Assembly (NCBI GenBank): GCA_002337045.1
Contig: DDFF01000012.1
Location: forward strand, 62,001-126,000
Origin: Bacteroidetes bacterium UBA1935
Lineage (GTDB): Bacteria > Bacteroidota > Bacteroidia > Chitinophagales > Chitinophagaceae
Reading direction: 5' to 3'
DNA length: 64,000 nt
Within the stretch, counting starts at the first letter, position 1. Every line of letters starts with the position of its first letter. Below the pieces are notes generated by a model. That model did not search any database and had not been told where the DNA came from. It saw only the letters and a program-made list of their open reading frames with translations. Of the stretch, positions 16,999 to 26,406 are shown one piece after another. A program made the position numbers and the translations under genes.

Positions 16999-19900
16999 CT
17001 ACAGATACACAATCTTTCTGGTATACTTTTTATCGCCTATCATGATATGATAGAGGTAAACCCCAGGTTGAAAATTAGGTGTTTGCAAAGTTGTATAGTT
17101 ACGCCCTTCTTTGGCGGTAGCTTCTGCTTCGTATACTTTTTTACCTACAATATTGAATACAGTTAATTCCATTACTGTACCTCCGTGCGCTGTCCAGTCT
17201 ATTGTTAGTTTACCATCTTTAGTAGGATTAGGCACTACATTCAGTAGATTGTTTTCAATGAGTATTGGCAGGTCATCGAAAATCTCTACGTCATCTACTG
17301 CCAAGCCTTCTCTTTCAGAGCCCATATCAGACAAGAACTGGTATCGTAATCTTAACGTAGTTTCTTTTTTAGGAAGCAGTATAGATGAGGCTTGCCATTG
17401 AACACTATTTTCTATAGACCATACATTATACAAAGTATCGTTATACCAATTATTACCGTCATCCCATTTACCTAATTTTTGCCAAGTTATGCCGTCAGTG
17501 CTATACTCCATAAATGCGCCATCACAAAAAGCACCTCCGCAATACTCTATATCTACAGCTCTTTTGAATCTGAATGTAGGGTATTGCAGTGATGACAAAT
17601 CAAAACATGGAGAGTATAAATATGATTGTTCGTAATCATTATAAATACCTGTAAGACTAGTTTTCCATGCTTTTGTACCACTTGCGGCTTTATTAATCTT
17701 TGGAGAAGCTATTACCCCGTATGCCCATGAATTGTTTATTCCACCTGCATACCAGGCACCATTATCAGCCTCAAAATCCTCCAGATACGGGTATTTTTTA
17801 ATCAATGGCTGATTATAAAATTCATAGTTTAAAATACTATCGTTTTTAGTATAACTATCCCCTGCTACTGATACCCAAATATTAAGCACGTGTCTTCCAC
17901 TACCGGAAAGATCTAACTTGTTTGAAAATGTATAATTGATAGTTTGCTTGCCTGATAAAGAGTTTAGGGATTCATTTACGATGGCATTATTATCAAGCTT
18001 GTAATACAATTGTATGTTATTGAGCTGCTGATTTACTCCATTTCTTAATTTAATAGTAAGTGGTTGTTGTCCTGTCAGTCCACATTCAGCAACTATGGGA
18101 GAAACGACCTGAAGAAGCTGAATATCGTTTTGAACGGTGTACATTTTCAGGTTATCAATAGTAACACCCCTACCAAAGTTTTTCATGCTGATTAATGAAA
18201 CATCATTTTGCATGAACATCACTTGTGTACTGCTACTAAAGTTTTGTGAAGAACCAAGCAATGCATCTGTTAAAGATAAAGAACCCGAATTCCCTGATTT
18301 ACCTGTACCTGCCAGCTTAATATCATAGGAATAAACCTTGACCCAGTTTTTGGAGTCATCACCCCTAACATATAATGCATTACTATCCTGTTCAGGACTG
18401 TATCCATGCAATGTATAGTCAAACTCATATCTGATTTCATCGGTCGATGCATTATAGGTTGCAAGATTATATGTACCGCTCAATTCATTTCTATGATTAT
18501 TATTTGAATATACTGATGCATCTAAACTGACAGAACGACTACCTGAAATTGTAATATCGCTTTTAACAAAACTCCTCATTCTACAGGTGTCGTTTACATT
18601 GTAATAGTCCCAGCGCTCATCAGGGCTTACACCAAAAATTGGTATACTTGTTTCAATGATTGGCCAAGCCTCAAAAGTTTCATTTACTCCCCCTGCAATA
18701 TTAACAGGAGTATTATTGAGATGACGAATGACTGTTTGTATAGAATCGTTATTGTTTACTACATCGGTAGCAGATAAGTTCTGCACTGCTAGCTCTATTG
18801 TATACTGCCCTGTTGCAGATAGGTCCAGTGTGTCTACTTTTACACCTGTGATGCTATTGGCAGGCAATGTAGTATTTATGTCCTTAGACTTCCATACACC
18901 ACCATTGAGCCTGTAGCCAACACGAAACGATGTAACAGGCATATCATCAAGATTTCGCAATTCTACTTCTAATATCTCAGTACTGGTTAACGCTGTACTT
19001 GTCAGTAATCTTCCTGACGTGGGGCTGATGATTCTCCTCACAGAAATATCACCATCTGATATACTACCTGTACAATCACCATCGCGAGGGGTACGCTTTA
19101 TTGCCAGGCTACGATAACCGCTTAGACCATCTAGAATAGGTCTTACAGCTACGTAATACATGCTGTCTGGAGATAGTCCTGCATATACGTAATTGGTACT
19201 GGTTACAGTATCTACAACTTTCATTGATGCACCTATTTTCCTCATTACTTCGTAACCAGCAGCATTGGGTATAGCTTGCCAATTTATATTAATATACTCT
19301 GGACACTGAATGGCATCTAAACTAACTACAGGCACCGGATTGATAGCAAACAACCCTGTACTACTCTGCTCATTGGTAACATTTCCAACAACCCTCAACA
19401 TACATTTACCACTACTTATATTGTCTGGTACGTACCAAGTATAGTATCTCTGAGATGCCGGAACATTATTGGCTATCTGTTGCCAACTACTACCTGCATC
19501 TGTAGAATACTCAATTCTTTGGGTATTGTTGCCAGATGATGCATCCCAATATATGCGTAAACTATCTCCGGCAGCCGCTTGTGCTCCCGTTGTAGGGTAC
19601 GTAAGCTTTAAGCCTTCTTCTACAAAATCATATGTAAGAATAAAATCACGACTGGCAGATGGAATATTATACCCCTTTACAACTATAGTATATGTGCCAC
19701 TTTGTGGGTTATTGATAATAACCTGCTCTGTATTATTAAGCCTGTCTACGCCTTCTACAGCATTGTTCAATATGTTTGCAGGTGTTGGGTCTAGTATCAA
19801 CGGTTTATGTATGGTTGATGCCGGGGTTACAACTTCAATATCTAAATCATTGACCAATTGCCTGGTAGATGCAACACTTGCAGGATCGTCAAACCACAAC

Positions 19901-21504
19901 AGCATTACTTTCAACTGTGCATTGCCTGGCGGTACATTGATTGTGTATGTTTGCTGACCTCCATTACTAACTAAACCCGAGAAATATTGACTATTATTCA
20001 GAACATGCAGTGCACGCGATAAATTCATAAATCCGAAGCCAAATGTGTAATCCGGTCCGGGGTTACCTAAATCGGTTGCTGTATTCAACACTAAGGCTTT
20101 TAAAACATCAGCGGGTGCATTTACATTGCCCTTTATTTGTCTGTAGCGTTCAGACAACAGAGCTAAGCCACCCGCAACTCCAGGAGATGCCATACTAGTT
20201 CCTCCTGATACAAAATAAGAGTCTACTCTTGTTGCAGAAAAAACATCTACACCAACAGCAGTCAATTCAGGTTTTAATCTTCCATCTTTTATAGGGCCTC
20301 TGCCTCCGTCTTTTGCGTTAATATATCTCTTGTCAGTACTTGTTACTACAAGGCAATTTTTGGCAGTTTGGTAGGCTCCAACAACTGTACCATACCCCGC
20401 AGGGTATGAACCACATGTCATCAAACCATCATTACCAGCAGCAAATACATGCAATACATCTCTGTATTGCAACGACAGTTTATCTATAGCCTCTGAATAG
20501 TTATTATAAGTACCTGCATAATCACAATCTCTGATGACAGCCGCATATGAATTGTTGGTAATGGTCATGTTGTACTGGTCATGAAAAAGACCCGTTTGCT
20601 CCCAAATACCAGAAAACAAATGATTGATGAAGCTGGCCTCTGGCGCAACTCCCTCACCTTTGGTATTTACAATACCGGCACCACCTGCAATACCATTAAT
20701 ATGAACCCCATGATTGGCGTATGGTTGAGAGTTAAAGTTTTTAATTCTATCCTTCAAATCAATATGATAGCTGGCTGCGCTATTATCTCCAATACCTACT
20801 GTTATCCCATTACCCTTCAAACCATACCCTCCATACATCACAGGCAGATTAGCAATATTAGACTTAGATGCTGTTTTAGATACATAGTTCAGTGCAATAG
20901 GCTGCTGAACTAACGAAAGCCGTTTTATTGCATAATAATCTCTTAACTTAACGAATGATATAGCAGGAATTGAAACATGGAATATACCTACAGATTCAAT
21001 TCCAATATGCTCAACCTTGCCACCTATGCTATTTATATACTTTTCAATTGATGCGCTATTGACTTCCCGGTAAACTGACACTAATAAATTGAGTGGTTGT
21101 TTCCCCACCAACTTTAATGCATTATATATTGCCGGCTCTGCTTTCCAATAATTATTAACACTCTCTACTCCCAGAAGTAATGCTGGTGCAGTAGCTCTTG
21201 ACTCTCTATTTACATTTAGTATACCATCATAAGAGTTTCCGCCTACATAATCTCCAATAAGCACTCCTTGGTTATATAAATAATAGCGTTCTTCTTCTGT
21301 TGGAATATGTACAAAATGCAATATAACTGCCACGTCAGCCTCAATGTTCTCTTTTAAAACACTATCATACCATTTTTGAGCATTGGGTGTGATTAAAACC
21401 TTGCCATATTTAGTATTTACAGACTGAGCAATAGCTCTTTGTGTACATAAAAACACCGTCAATATCATGACAAGTATTTGTACCATCCTATTCATTGTAA
21501 ACAT
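16999..21504 (-). CDS. Secreted S8 subtilisin-like protease with T9SS sorting domain
   Basis: The 1501-residue exported protease has a signal peptide ending near residue 26 (RAIAQ). An S8 domain follows with Asp240 (GIGDN), His265 (NHGVHINGIAGG), oxyanion Asn358 (FAAGNDG) and Ser437 (GGTSMASPGVAG). After this come a pre-peptidase-like beta domain, a fibronectin-III-like segment (NAAGYEVMRK region), CARDB-like repeats and MAM/jellyroll-like domains. The C-terminus is a type-A T9SS sorting domain (VVPNPTKDGKL to RKIVYL). It should be displayed on the cell surface or released after T9SS export. The start may instead be the ATG at 21495. Confidence 0.92.
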   Translation of the reverse strand: MFTMNRMVQILVMILTVFLCTQRAIAQSVNTKYGKVLITPNAQKWYDSVLKENIEADVAVILHFVHIPTEEERYYLYNQGVLIGDYVGGNSYDGILNVNRESRATAPALLLGVESVNNYWKAEPAIYNALKLVGKQPLNLLVSVYREVNSASIEKYINSIGGKVEHIGIESVGIFHVSIPAISFVKLRDYYAIKRLSLVQQPIALNYVSKTASKSNIANLPVMYGGYGLKGNGITVGIGDNSAASYHIDLKDRIKNFNSQPYANHGVHINGIAGGAGIVNTKGEGVAPEASFINHLFSGIWEQTGLFHDQYNMTITNNSYAAVIRDCDYAGTYNNYSEAIDKLSLQYRDVLHVFAAGNDGLMTCGSYPAGYGTVVGAYQTAKNCLVVTSTDKRYINAKDGGRGPIKDGRLKPELTAVGVDVFSATRVDSYFVSGGTSMASPGVAGGLALLSERYRQIKGNVNAPADVLKALVLNTATDLGNPGPDYTFGFGFMNLSRALHVLNNSQYFSGLVSNGGQQTYTINVPPGNAQLKVMLLWFDDPASVASTRQLVNDLDIEVVTPASTIHKPLILDPTPANILNNAVEGVDRLNNTEQVIINNPQSGTYTIVVKGYNIPSASRDFILTYDFVEEGLKLTYPTTGAQAAAGDSLRIYWDASSGNNTQRIEYSTDAGSSWQQIANNVPASQRYYTWYVPDNISSGKCMLRVVGNVTNEQSSTGLFAINPVPVVSLDAIQCPEYININWQAIPNAAGYEVMRKIGASMKVVDTVTSTNYVYAGLSPDSMYYVAVRPILDGLSGYRSLAIKRTPRDGDCTGSISDGDISVRRIISPTSGRLLTSTALTSTEILEVELRNLDDMPVTSFRVGYRLNGGVWKSKDINTTLPANSITGVKVDTLDLSATGQYTIELAVQNLSATDVVNNNDSIQTVIRHLNNTPVNIAGGVNETFEAWPIIETSIPIFGVSPDERWDYYNVNDTCRMRSFVKSDITISGSRSVSLDASVYSNNNHRNELSGTYNLATYNASTDEIRYEFDYTLHGYSPEQDSNALYVRGDDSKNWVKVYSYDIKLAGTGKSGNSGSLSLTDALLGSSQNFSSSTQVMFMQNDVSLISMKNFGRGVTIDNLKMYTVQNDIQLLQVVSPIVAECGLTGQQPLTIKLRNGVNQQLNNIQLYYKLDNNAIVNESLNSLSGKQTINYTFSNKLDLSGSGRHVLNIWVSVAGDSYTKNDSILNYEFYNQPLIKKYPYLEDFEADNGAWYAGGINNSWAYGVIASPKINKAASGTKAWKTSLTGIYNDYEQSYLYSPCFDLSSLQYPTFRFKRAVDIEYCGGAFCDGAFMEYSTDGITWQKLGKWDDGNNWYNDTLYNVWSIENSVQWQASSILLPKKETTLRLRYQFLSDMGSEREGLAVDDVEIFDDLPILIENNLLNVVPNPTKDGKLTIDWTAHGGTVMELTVFNIVGKKVYEAEATAKEGRNYTTLQTPNFQPGVYLYHIMIGDKKYTRKIVYL

Positions 21505-21651
21505 TTATACTGTTGTTACTACAATTTACGGTATTATGAGCAACATGGTGTTTTACGGCACAAACAACAAGATTAAAATTACCATAACGTGTATTTTGCC
21601 TATATTTATATACGTATAATGCTATAATTATTTAAACAAAAAATTGACCTG

Positions 21652-23301
21652 ATGCTAAAAAAACTACAACTATCAATCTTATTGACTCTTTTTGCATCCG
21701 CCCACAGTTATTCTCAGATAACTAAAGTGCAAATCATAAATAATATTGCGGATGTATCTACGCCCCTTTTAGACATTTGGGTAAACAATGTTAAAGTAAA
21801 TCCGGACTTGCCTTTCCGCACGGCTACTGCATTTACTAACTATTCTACAACTGTACCATTTACCATAGGTATTGCACCTGCTCTAAGCAATAACATTACT
21901 GATACTTTTCGAAGTAAAACTATAACACTATCTCCAACCAATGAATATATCATTGTCTTAAGTGGGATTAAATCAACTACTGGATATAGCCCATTGACGC
22001 CTGCTAGCATAAATGTTTACAGTGCTGCTAAAACAAATTCGGCAGGGAATGTTGACGTTTTGTTTGCAAATATGTCTACTGATGCACCGGCTTACGATTT
22101 CAGGTCGGGCATACAAACGGTTGGCAACAATCTAAGTTATGGGTCGTTCAGTACTGGTTATACATCATTTAGCCCTGTTGCAGGCAAAGTAAGAACCACT
22201 AACGATAATGGCAACATAAGATATGGCACATACGAAACTCCTTTTGATGATCTTTCTTTGCTGAATAAAGCAGCTATTATTCTTACTTCAGGCTTTTTAA
22301 ATCCATCTGCAAATAGTAATGGCGCAAGTTTGGGGCTATGGATGGCGAGTGCTGATGGCGGTAACCTTATAGAACTGAAAACCACATCTCCTGAACCTAT
22401 TGCTCGTGTTCAATTTATCCATAACTGTGCAGATACAACTGGTGATACTGTAGACGTATATGCAGGAACACAAAAAATCATTAACGACTTCGTATTTCGT
22501 AATGCTACTGAATATGTAGAGTTTTTCAGCAATACACCTATTACTTTTGGTATCGCACCTAGAACCAGCACAACGTCTGCAGATGCATCTTACACCAAAA
22601 CGCTGACATTTGATTCTCTGGGAACACATGTGGTTATTGCTAACGGCATTAAAAGCAGCGCTGGTTATACCCCTCTTACACCATTCCGTCTTACACAATA
22701 CAATAGTGCACGGGAAAAACCCACCAATGACGCGAATCATGATGTGCTATTCTGCAATGGTAGCACTGATGCAACAAACCTTACCGTAAATGCACCAACC
22801 GGCGCATGGTTCAGCAATATTGCATTCGATAATTTTGCGGGTTACCAATCAGTTGCTGCTACAGCATCTACAATTTTAAGCTTAAATGGAACTTATGGTT
22901 CTTTCCTTACCAACTTCCCTAGTCAGGGAGAAGCGCTAACATTGGTTGCCAGTGGATTTGCTGACAGCACCAAAAACAGCAAAGGACCAAAACTGCATCT
23001 GTACTATGCACGTCCTTCAGGTGGAGCATTAGTAAGGTTGCCTGTATATAGTGTTTCAGTATCAGAAGTAGAGAATGAAAGCGGCGTTGCCATCTACCCT
23101 AATCCTGCAAATGAAACCTTGCATATCAAATCTAAAACACCAATACAAAGTATATCTATCATAAATACAGTTGGCGTACAGGTTAAAAACATTCAAACAC
23201 AGGTTAGTGCTGTAGATATCAGCAACATACCTGCCGGTGTTTATGTAGCTGAGGTACAAACTACAAACGGTAAGATTACCCAACGCTTTATCAAACAATA
23301 A
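21652..23301 (+). CDS. Secreted DUF4397 tandem-domain protein with T9SS sorting domain
   Basis: The 549-residue product has a signal peptide (about 1-20, SYSQ). Two homologous DUF4397-type beta domains start at about residues 22 and 250 (compare VQIINNIADVSTPLLDIWVN with VQFIHNCADTTGDTVDVYAG). Each contains a phrase of the type GIKS..GY.PLTP. The C-terminal sorting domain begins IYPNPANETLHI and ends in QRFIKQ. DUF4397 proteins are envelope or extracellular proteins of unknown role. It is divergent from the subtilase across 147 bases and ends before a strong terminator. Confidence 0.88.
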   Translation: MLKKLQLSILLTLFASAHSYSQITKVQIINNIADVSTPLLDIWVNNVKVNPDLPFRTATAFTNYSTTVPFTIGIAPALSNNITDTFRSKTITLSPTNEYIIVLSGIKSTTGYSPLTPASINVYSAAKTNSAGNVDVLFANMSTDAPAYDFRSGIQTVGNNLSYGSFSTGYTSFSPVAGKVRTTNDNGNIRYGTYETPFDDLSLLNKAAIILTSGFLNPSANSNGASLGLWMASADGGNLIELKTTSPEPIARVQFIHNCADTTGDTVDVYAGTQKIINDFVFRNATEYVEFFSNTPITFGIAPRTSTTSADASYTKTLTFDSLGTHVVIANGIKSSAGYTPLTPFRLTQYNSAREKPTNDANHDVLFCNGSTDATNLTVNAPTGAWFSNIAFDNFAGYQSVAATASTILSLNGTYGSFLTNFPSQGEALTLVASGFADSTKNSKGPKLHLYYARPSGGALVRLPVYSVSVSEVENESGVAIYPNPANETLHIKSKTPIQSISIINTVGVQVKNIQTQVSAVDISNIPAGVYVAEVQTTNGKITQRFIKQ

Positions 23302-23323
23302 ACCATACAAGACGAACGTATAC

Positions 23324-23360
23324 AACAGGGCAATGAATATTCATTGCCCTGTTCTTTTTT
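23324..23360 (+). terminator. Terminator of the DUF4397 gene
   Basis: A 14-bp perfect stem (AACAGGGCAATGAA and its complement) is followed by CTTTTTT. Confidence 0.93.
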
Positions 23361-23435
23361 GCCAATCTCCAATTCAAATCAGCCCGATTGCTAAACTATA
23401 GATTTGGTAGCCTAAACGAGATATACATACAATAA

Positions 23436-23461
23436 ATAAGCCCCGCAAATGCGGGGCTTAT
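23436..23461 (-). terminator. Terminator of rpsA
   Basis: The stem ATAAGCCCCGC, loop AAAT and GCGGGGCTTAT lies 27 bases past the rpsA stop on the minus strand, followed by TTATT. Confidence 0.85.
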
Positions 23462-23488
23462 CAGTATTATCCGATTACTTCAGATAGA

Positions 23489-25330
23489 CTAACCTTCGTT
23501 ACCGTCTTCAGCTTTCTTCAATTTGTCTTTCAGTGCAGCCAGTGCGCCAAGATCACCAAGTGTTGGTTTCTCTACTTTGCTCTGGATATTTTTCACTGCT
23601 TTCTTCGTTTTTTCGCCTTCAGCAGCAGCTTCTTTCTTAGCAGCTTCTTTTTCTTCAGCTACACCTTGTTCCCATACGCGAGTGTGAGAAACCATGATGC
23701 GCTTGTCGTTGCGATCGAACTCGATGATAACGAATGGCAGTATAGCATCTACTTCTACAGTGCTACCATCTTCTTTTTTCAGATGGCGTGCAGGAGCATA
23801 AGCTTCCAGACCGTATTGCAGTTGTACTGTTGCACCTTTATCATCTTTCTTAGTTACGCTACCTTCGTGAACGCTACCAATTGGGAATACTGTTTCAAAT
23901 GTATTCCATGGATCTTCTTCCATTTGTTTGTGACCCAGCGCCAGTTTGCGGTTTTCTTTGTCGATGCTAAGGATAGCAACGTCAATTTTTTCGCCAACTT
24001 TAGTGAATTCACTTGGGTGGTTGTAACGTTTGATCCAGCTCAGGTCGCTGATGTGGATCATACCGCCGATACCTGTTTCCAGTTCAACGAACACACCATA
24101 AGGAGTGATGTTTTTAACAACACCAGTATGGCGGCTATCAACAGGGAATTTATTTTCGATAGTTTCCCATGGATCTTCTGTCAGTTGTTTGATAGAAAGG
24201 CTCATTTTGCGCTCTTCTTTATCAAGTGTTACAACTACAGCTTCATACTCATCACCCATTTTGAAGAATTCCTTCGCATTGATAGGCTGAGAAGACCATG
24301 TGATTTCTGATACGTGTACCAGACCTTCTACACCAGGCATAATTTCAAGGAAAGCACCGTAATCTTCGATGTTTACTACTTTACCTTTTACTTTAGCACC
24401 TTCGCTTATACCTTCAACCATGCTATCCCAAGGGTGAGCAGTCAGTTGTTTCAGACCCAGGCTGATGCGTTTTTTCTCATCATCAAAGTCAAGAACAACC
24501 ACATTCAGTTTCTGGCCATTTTCCAGTACTTCGCTAGGGTGCGTTACGCGGCCCCAGCTGATGTCTGTGATGTACAGCAGACCGTCAACACCACCAAGAT
24601 CGATGAACGCACCGAAGTCGGTAACATTCTTAACAGTACCTTCCAGTACCTGACCTTTTTCCAGTTGAGATATGATAACAGTACGTTGTTGTTCAATATC
24701 GCTTTCTATCAGCGCTTTGTGAGATACTACAGCGTTGCGGATAGCTTCGTTGATTTTAACAACTTTAAAGTCCATTGTTTTACCTACATACTGATCGTAG
24801 TCAGTAACAGGTTTAACGTCGATTTGAGAACCAGGCAAGAATGTTTCCAGACCGTATACATCTACTATCAAGCCACCTTTAGTTTTGCTTGTGATAGTAC
24901 CTGTAACGATTTCGCCTGTTTTGTAGAAATCAACGATTTTTTGCCAAGCGCGGCTAGCACGTGCCATTTTACGGCTCAGGTGCAAATGACCGTTCTTGTC
25001 TTCTTTTTCTACAACCATCACTTCGATATCATCACCGATTTTGATATCCTGCATGTCGCGGAATTCGTTGAGTGATACCAGACCATCAGATTTGAAGCCG
25101 ATGTTGATGATTACGTCTGTTTTAGTAAGGCCTACGATAGTACCTTGCAACAGTTGAGATTCGTCGATAGACTTGAAAGTACTGTCGTACAATTTGTCCA
25201 TTTCAACACGTTTTGCTTCGTTGTAAGAAGCTACGTTACGTTTGTCAACGCTCCAATCGAAATCGTCGTGAGCGCCGCCCTGTGTGTCCGCCAGAGCACC
25301 GGTTTGGTTAATTAATTGATTTTCTTCCAA
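23489..25330 (-). CDS. rpsA: 30S ribosomal protein S1, TTG start
   Basis: The 613-residue protein has six S1 RNA-binding domains, recognisable by starts such as GTIVGLTKTDVIINIGFKSD, GTVKNVTDFGAFIDLGGVDG and GVVKNITPYGVFVELETGIG. S1 recruits structured mRNAs to the 30S subunit. It ends in a Lys/Ala/Glu-rich tail. The start is TTG: the only upstream frame is closed by TAA and the N-terminal sequence fits the family. It is preceded, with eight bases spacing, by AAAAGGAGG (25339-25347), an unusually strong Shine-Dalgarno sequence for this phylum. A TATCTTTG -7 box lies at 25368-25375. Confidence 0.96.
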   Translation of the reverse strand: MEENQLINQTGALADTQGGAHDDFDWSVDKRNVASYNEAKRVEMDKLYDSTFKSIDESQLLQGTIVGLTKTDVIINIGFKSDGLVSLNEFRDMQDIKIGDDIEVMVVEKEDKNGHLHLSRKMARASRAWQKIVDFYKTGEIVTGTITSKTKGGLIVDVYGLETFLPGSQIDVKPVTDYDQYVGKTMDFKVVKINEAIRNAVVSHKALIESDIEQQRTVIISQLEKGQVLEGTVKNVTDFGAFIDLGGVDGLLYITDISWGRVTHPSEVLENGQKLNVVVLDFDDEKKRISLGLKQLTAHPWDSMVEGISEGAKVKGKVVNIEDYGAFLEIMPGVEGLVHVSEITWSSQPINAKEFFKMGDEYEAVVVTLDKEERKMSLSIKQLTEDPWETIENKFPVDSRHTGVVKNITPYGVFVELETGIGGMIHISDLSWIKRYNHPSEFTKVGEKIDVAILSIDKENRKLALGHKQMEEDPWNTFETVFPIGSVHEGSVTKKDDKGATVQLQYGLEAYAPARHLKKEDGSTVEVDAILPFVIIEFDRNDKRIMVSHTRVWEQGVAEEKEAAKKEAAAEGEKTKKAVKNIQSKVEKPTLGDLGALAALKDKLKKAEDGNEG

Positions 25331-25338
25331 TTTTTGTT

Positions 25339-25347
25339 CCTCCTTTT
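25339..25347 (-). promoter_or_regulatory. Strong Shine-Dalgarno sequence of rpsA
   Basis: AAAAGGAGG on the minus strand, eight bases before the TTG start. Such strong sequences are rare in Bacteroidota, where the ribosome's anti-SD is normally masked. Confidence 0.75.
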
Positions 25348-25580
25348 AAGTGAAATTTTTGGGAGGGCAAAGATAGATAATAAAAACACATAAATCCCTT
25401 ACTGGGTACATTTTTTTAGATTTTTTCATAAAGTGTTGCAGAATACCTTTTTCATGACAAAATACCCTTGTTAATGATTGGTTAACGAATTGCAATCGTG
25501 TTGTTAATTACCTTTAAAAATTTCACATACCATCCCGGGCAATAGCATATTTGCAGGAAGGACGATAAACAAAACAAAAA

Positions 25581-25676
25581 ATGAGCAAAATCAAGCGTTT
25601 CATCAATACAGTAGTAGATATAGTGAAGATTGACAAAGTGCAGATTTCTGTCTGGAATAAGTCTATTTACCAATAA
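25581..25676 (+). CDS. Possible 31-residue small protein upstream of the exosortase locus
   Basis: An ATG-started frame of 32 codons encodes a basic, amphipathic peptide beginning MSKIKRFINTVVDIVKIDKV and ending SIYQ. A CATATTTG element at 25546-25553, the same variant found before the next gene, lies 27 bases upstream. No family is recognised and no signal peptide is present. It sits between rpsA and the first exosortase substrate with the same orientation as the latter. It could be a real small protein or a chance frame; the rest of 25331-25805 holds only the rpsA promoter and this frame. Confidence 0.35.
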   Translation: MSKIKRFINTVVDIVKIDKVQISVWNKSIYQ

Positions 25677-25747
25677 TTTATAGCCTGTATTTTTTATTAA
25701 TCAGTTGTTATCTGCTTACAACTGTTACGGTTAAACATAGCATTGTG

Positions 25748-25779
25748 TTTGTTTAACCGCTATATGTTTTTCATATTTG
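25748..25779 (+). promoter_or_regulatory. Promoter of the exosortase substrate operon
   Basis: TTTG (25748-25751), a 20-base spacer and CATATTTG (25772-25779) resemble the Bacteroidota promoter with C for T at the first -7 position. It lies 26 bases before the ATG at 25806. Confidence 0.55.
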
Positions 25780-25805
25780 TGTTGCAAAAAATAACTAACA
25801 CATCT

Positions 25806-26045
25806 ATGAAAAAAATCCTTTTTTCTTCAAAATTCCTATTGTCAGGAGCTCTATTATTAATTCCTTTTATTTCTAATGCACACTCATACTGGTGCGGAGT
25901 GTATCACGGAGGATGTTGCAATTGTGGCTGCGGTGGCGGGTACGCTGCACCATTGGATGGCGGTATCAGCTTACTTGCTGCTGCAGGCATAGGGTATGGC
26001 ATTCAGAAATTCAGAAAACACAGGTCTAAAGAGACAAACAAATAA
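25806..26045 (+). CDS. Tiny Cys/Gly-rich exosortase substrate with PID-CTERM-like tail (1)
   Basis: The 79-residue product has a signal peptide cleavable after SNA (about residue 25). A short Cys/Gly segment follows (HSYWCGVYHGGCCNCGCGGG, five Cys). Then comes APLDGG, a hydrophobic helix (ISLLAAAGIGYGI) and a basic end (QKFRKHR). The tripartite tail of motif, helix and Arg/Lys cluster is that of exosortase substrates and resembles the PID-CTERM class of Bacteroidota. Processing would leave a mature part of only about 25 residues. The ATG at 25806 is chosen for the signal peptide. It shares HxxWCG and CxCGGGxYAxPL with the next gene. Confidence 0.8.
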   Translation: MKKILFSSKFLLSGALLLIPFISNAHSYWCGVYHGGCCNCGCGGGYAAPLDGGISLLAAAGIGYGIQKFRKHRSKETNK

Positions 26046-26152
26046 ACGAAGATGACTCTTCTATACACATAGAAGGAATATTAAAGTTGTCTGACATGCA
26101 ACAAAATCGGATATTTGCCATCTGTTTTTCGAAAAATAAAAAACTACTCTGT

Positions 26153-26380
26153 ATGAAAAGAATTGCAAATGTGGCTAAAGTAACAATGCTAGCAGCTTTT
26201 ATAGCGCTTCCATTGAGCACTTTTGCTCACACCATGTGGTGCGGCGCGAACTATGGCCGCAGCTGTACATGTGGCGGTGGTGGTTATGCCGTTCCTCTGG
26301 AAGGTGCAGCAATAATGCTGATAGCAGGTGCTGCAGGTCTGGGTGTAAAAAGGTTCAGGGATAACAAAAAAGACAAATAG
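26153..26380 (+). CDS. Tiny Cys/Gly-rich exosortase substrate with PID-CTERM-like tail (2)
   Basis: The 75-residue product is a paralogue of the preceding gene, with a signal peptide ending STFA and the core HTMWCGANYGRSCTCGGGG. After YAVPLEG come a hydrophobic helix (AAIMLIAGAAGLGV) and the basic end KRFRDNKKDK. The start at ATG 26153 gives a proper signal peptide; an upstream in-frame start at 26087 would bury it. Three Cys are kept out of five. It precedes the exosortase gene by 26 bases and is likely its direct substrate. The function of the mature peptide is unknown. Confidence 0.8.
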   Translation: MKRIANVAKVTMLAAFIALPLSTFAHTMWCGANYGRSCTCGGGGYAVPLEGAAIMLIAGAAGLGVKRFRDNKKDK

Positions 26381-26406
26381 CATTCATATACGAGGAAAAA
26401 GAGAAA

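Noticed and set aside
24314..25075. Long plus-strand open frame opposite rpsA
   Set aside because: Shadow of the six S1 domains; Phe/Tyr-rich composition and no recognisable domain.
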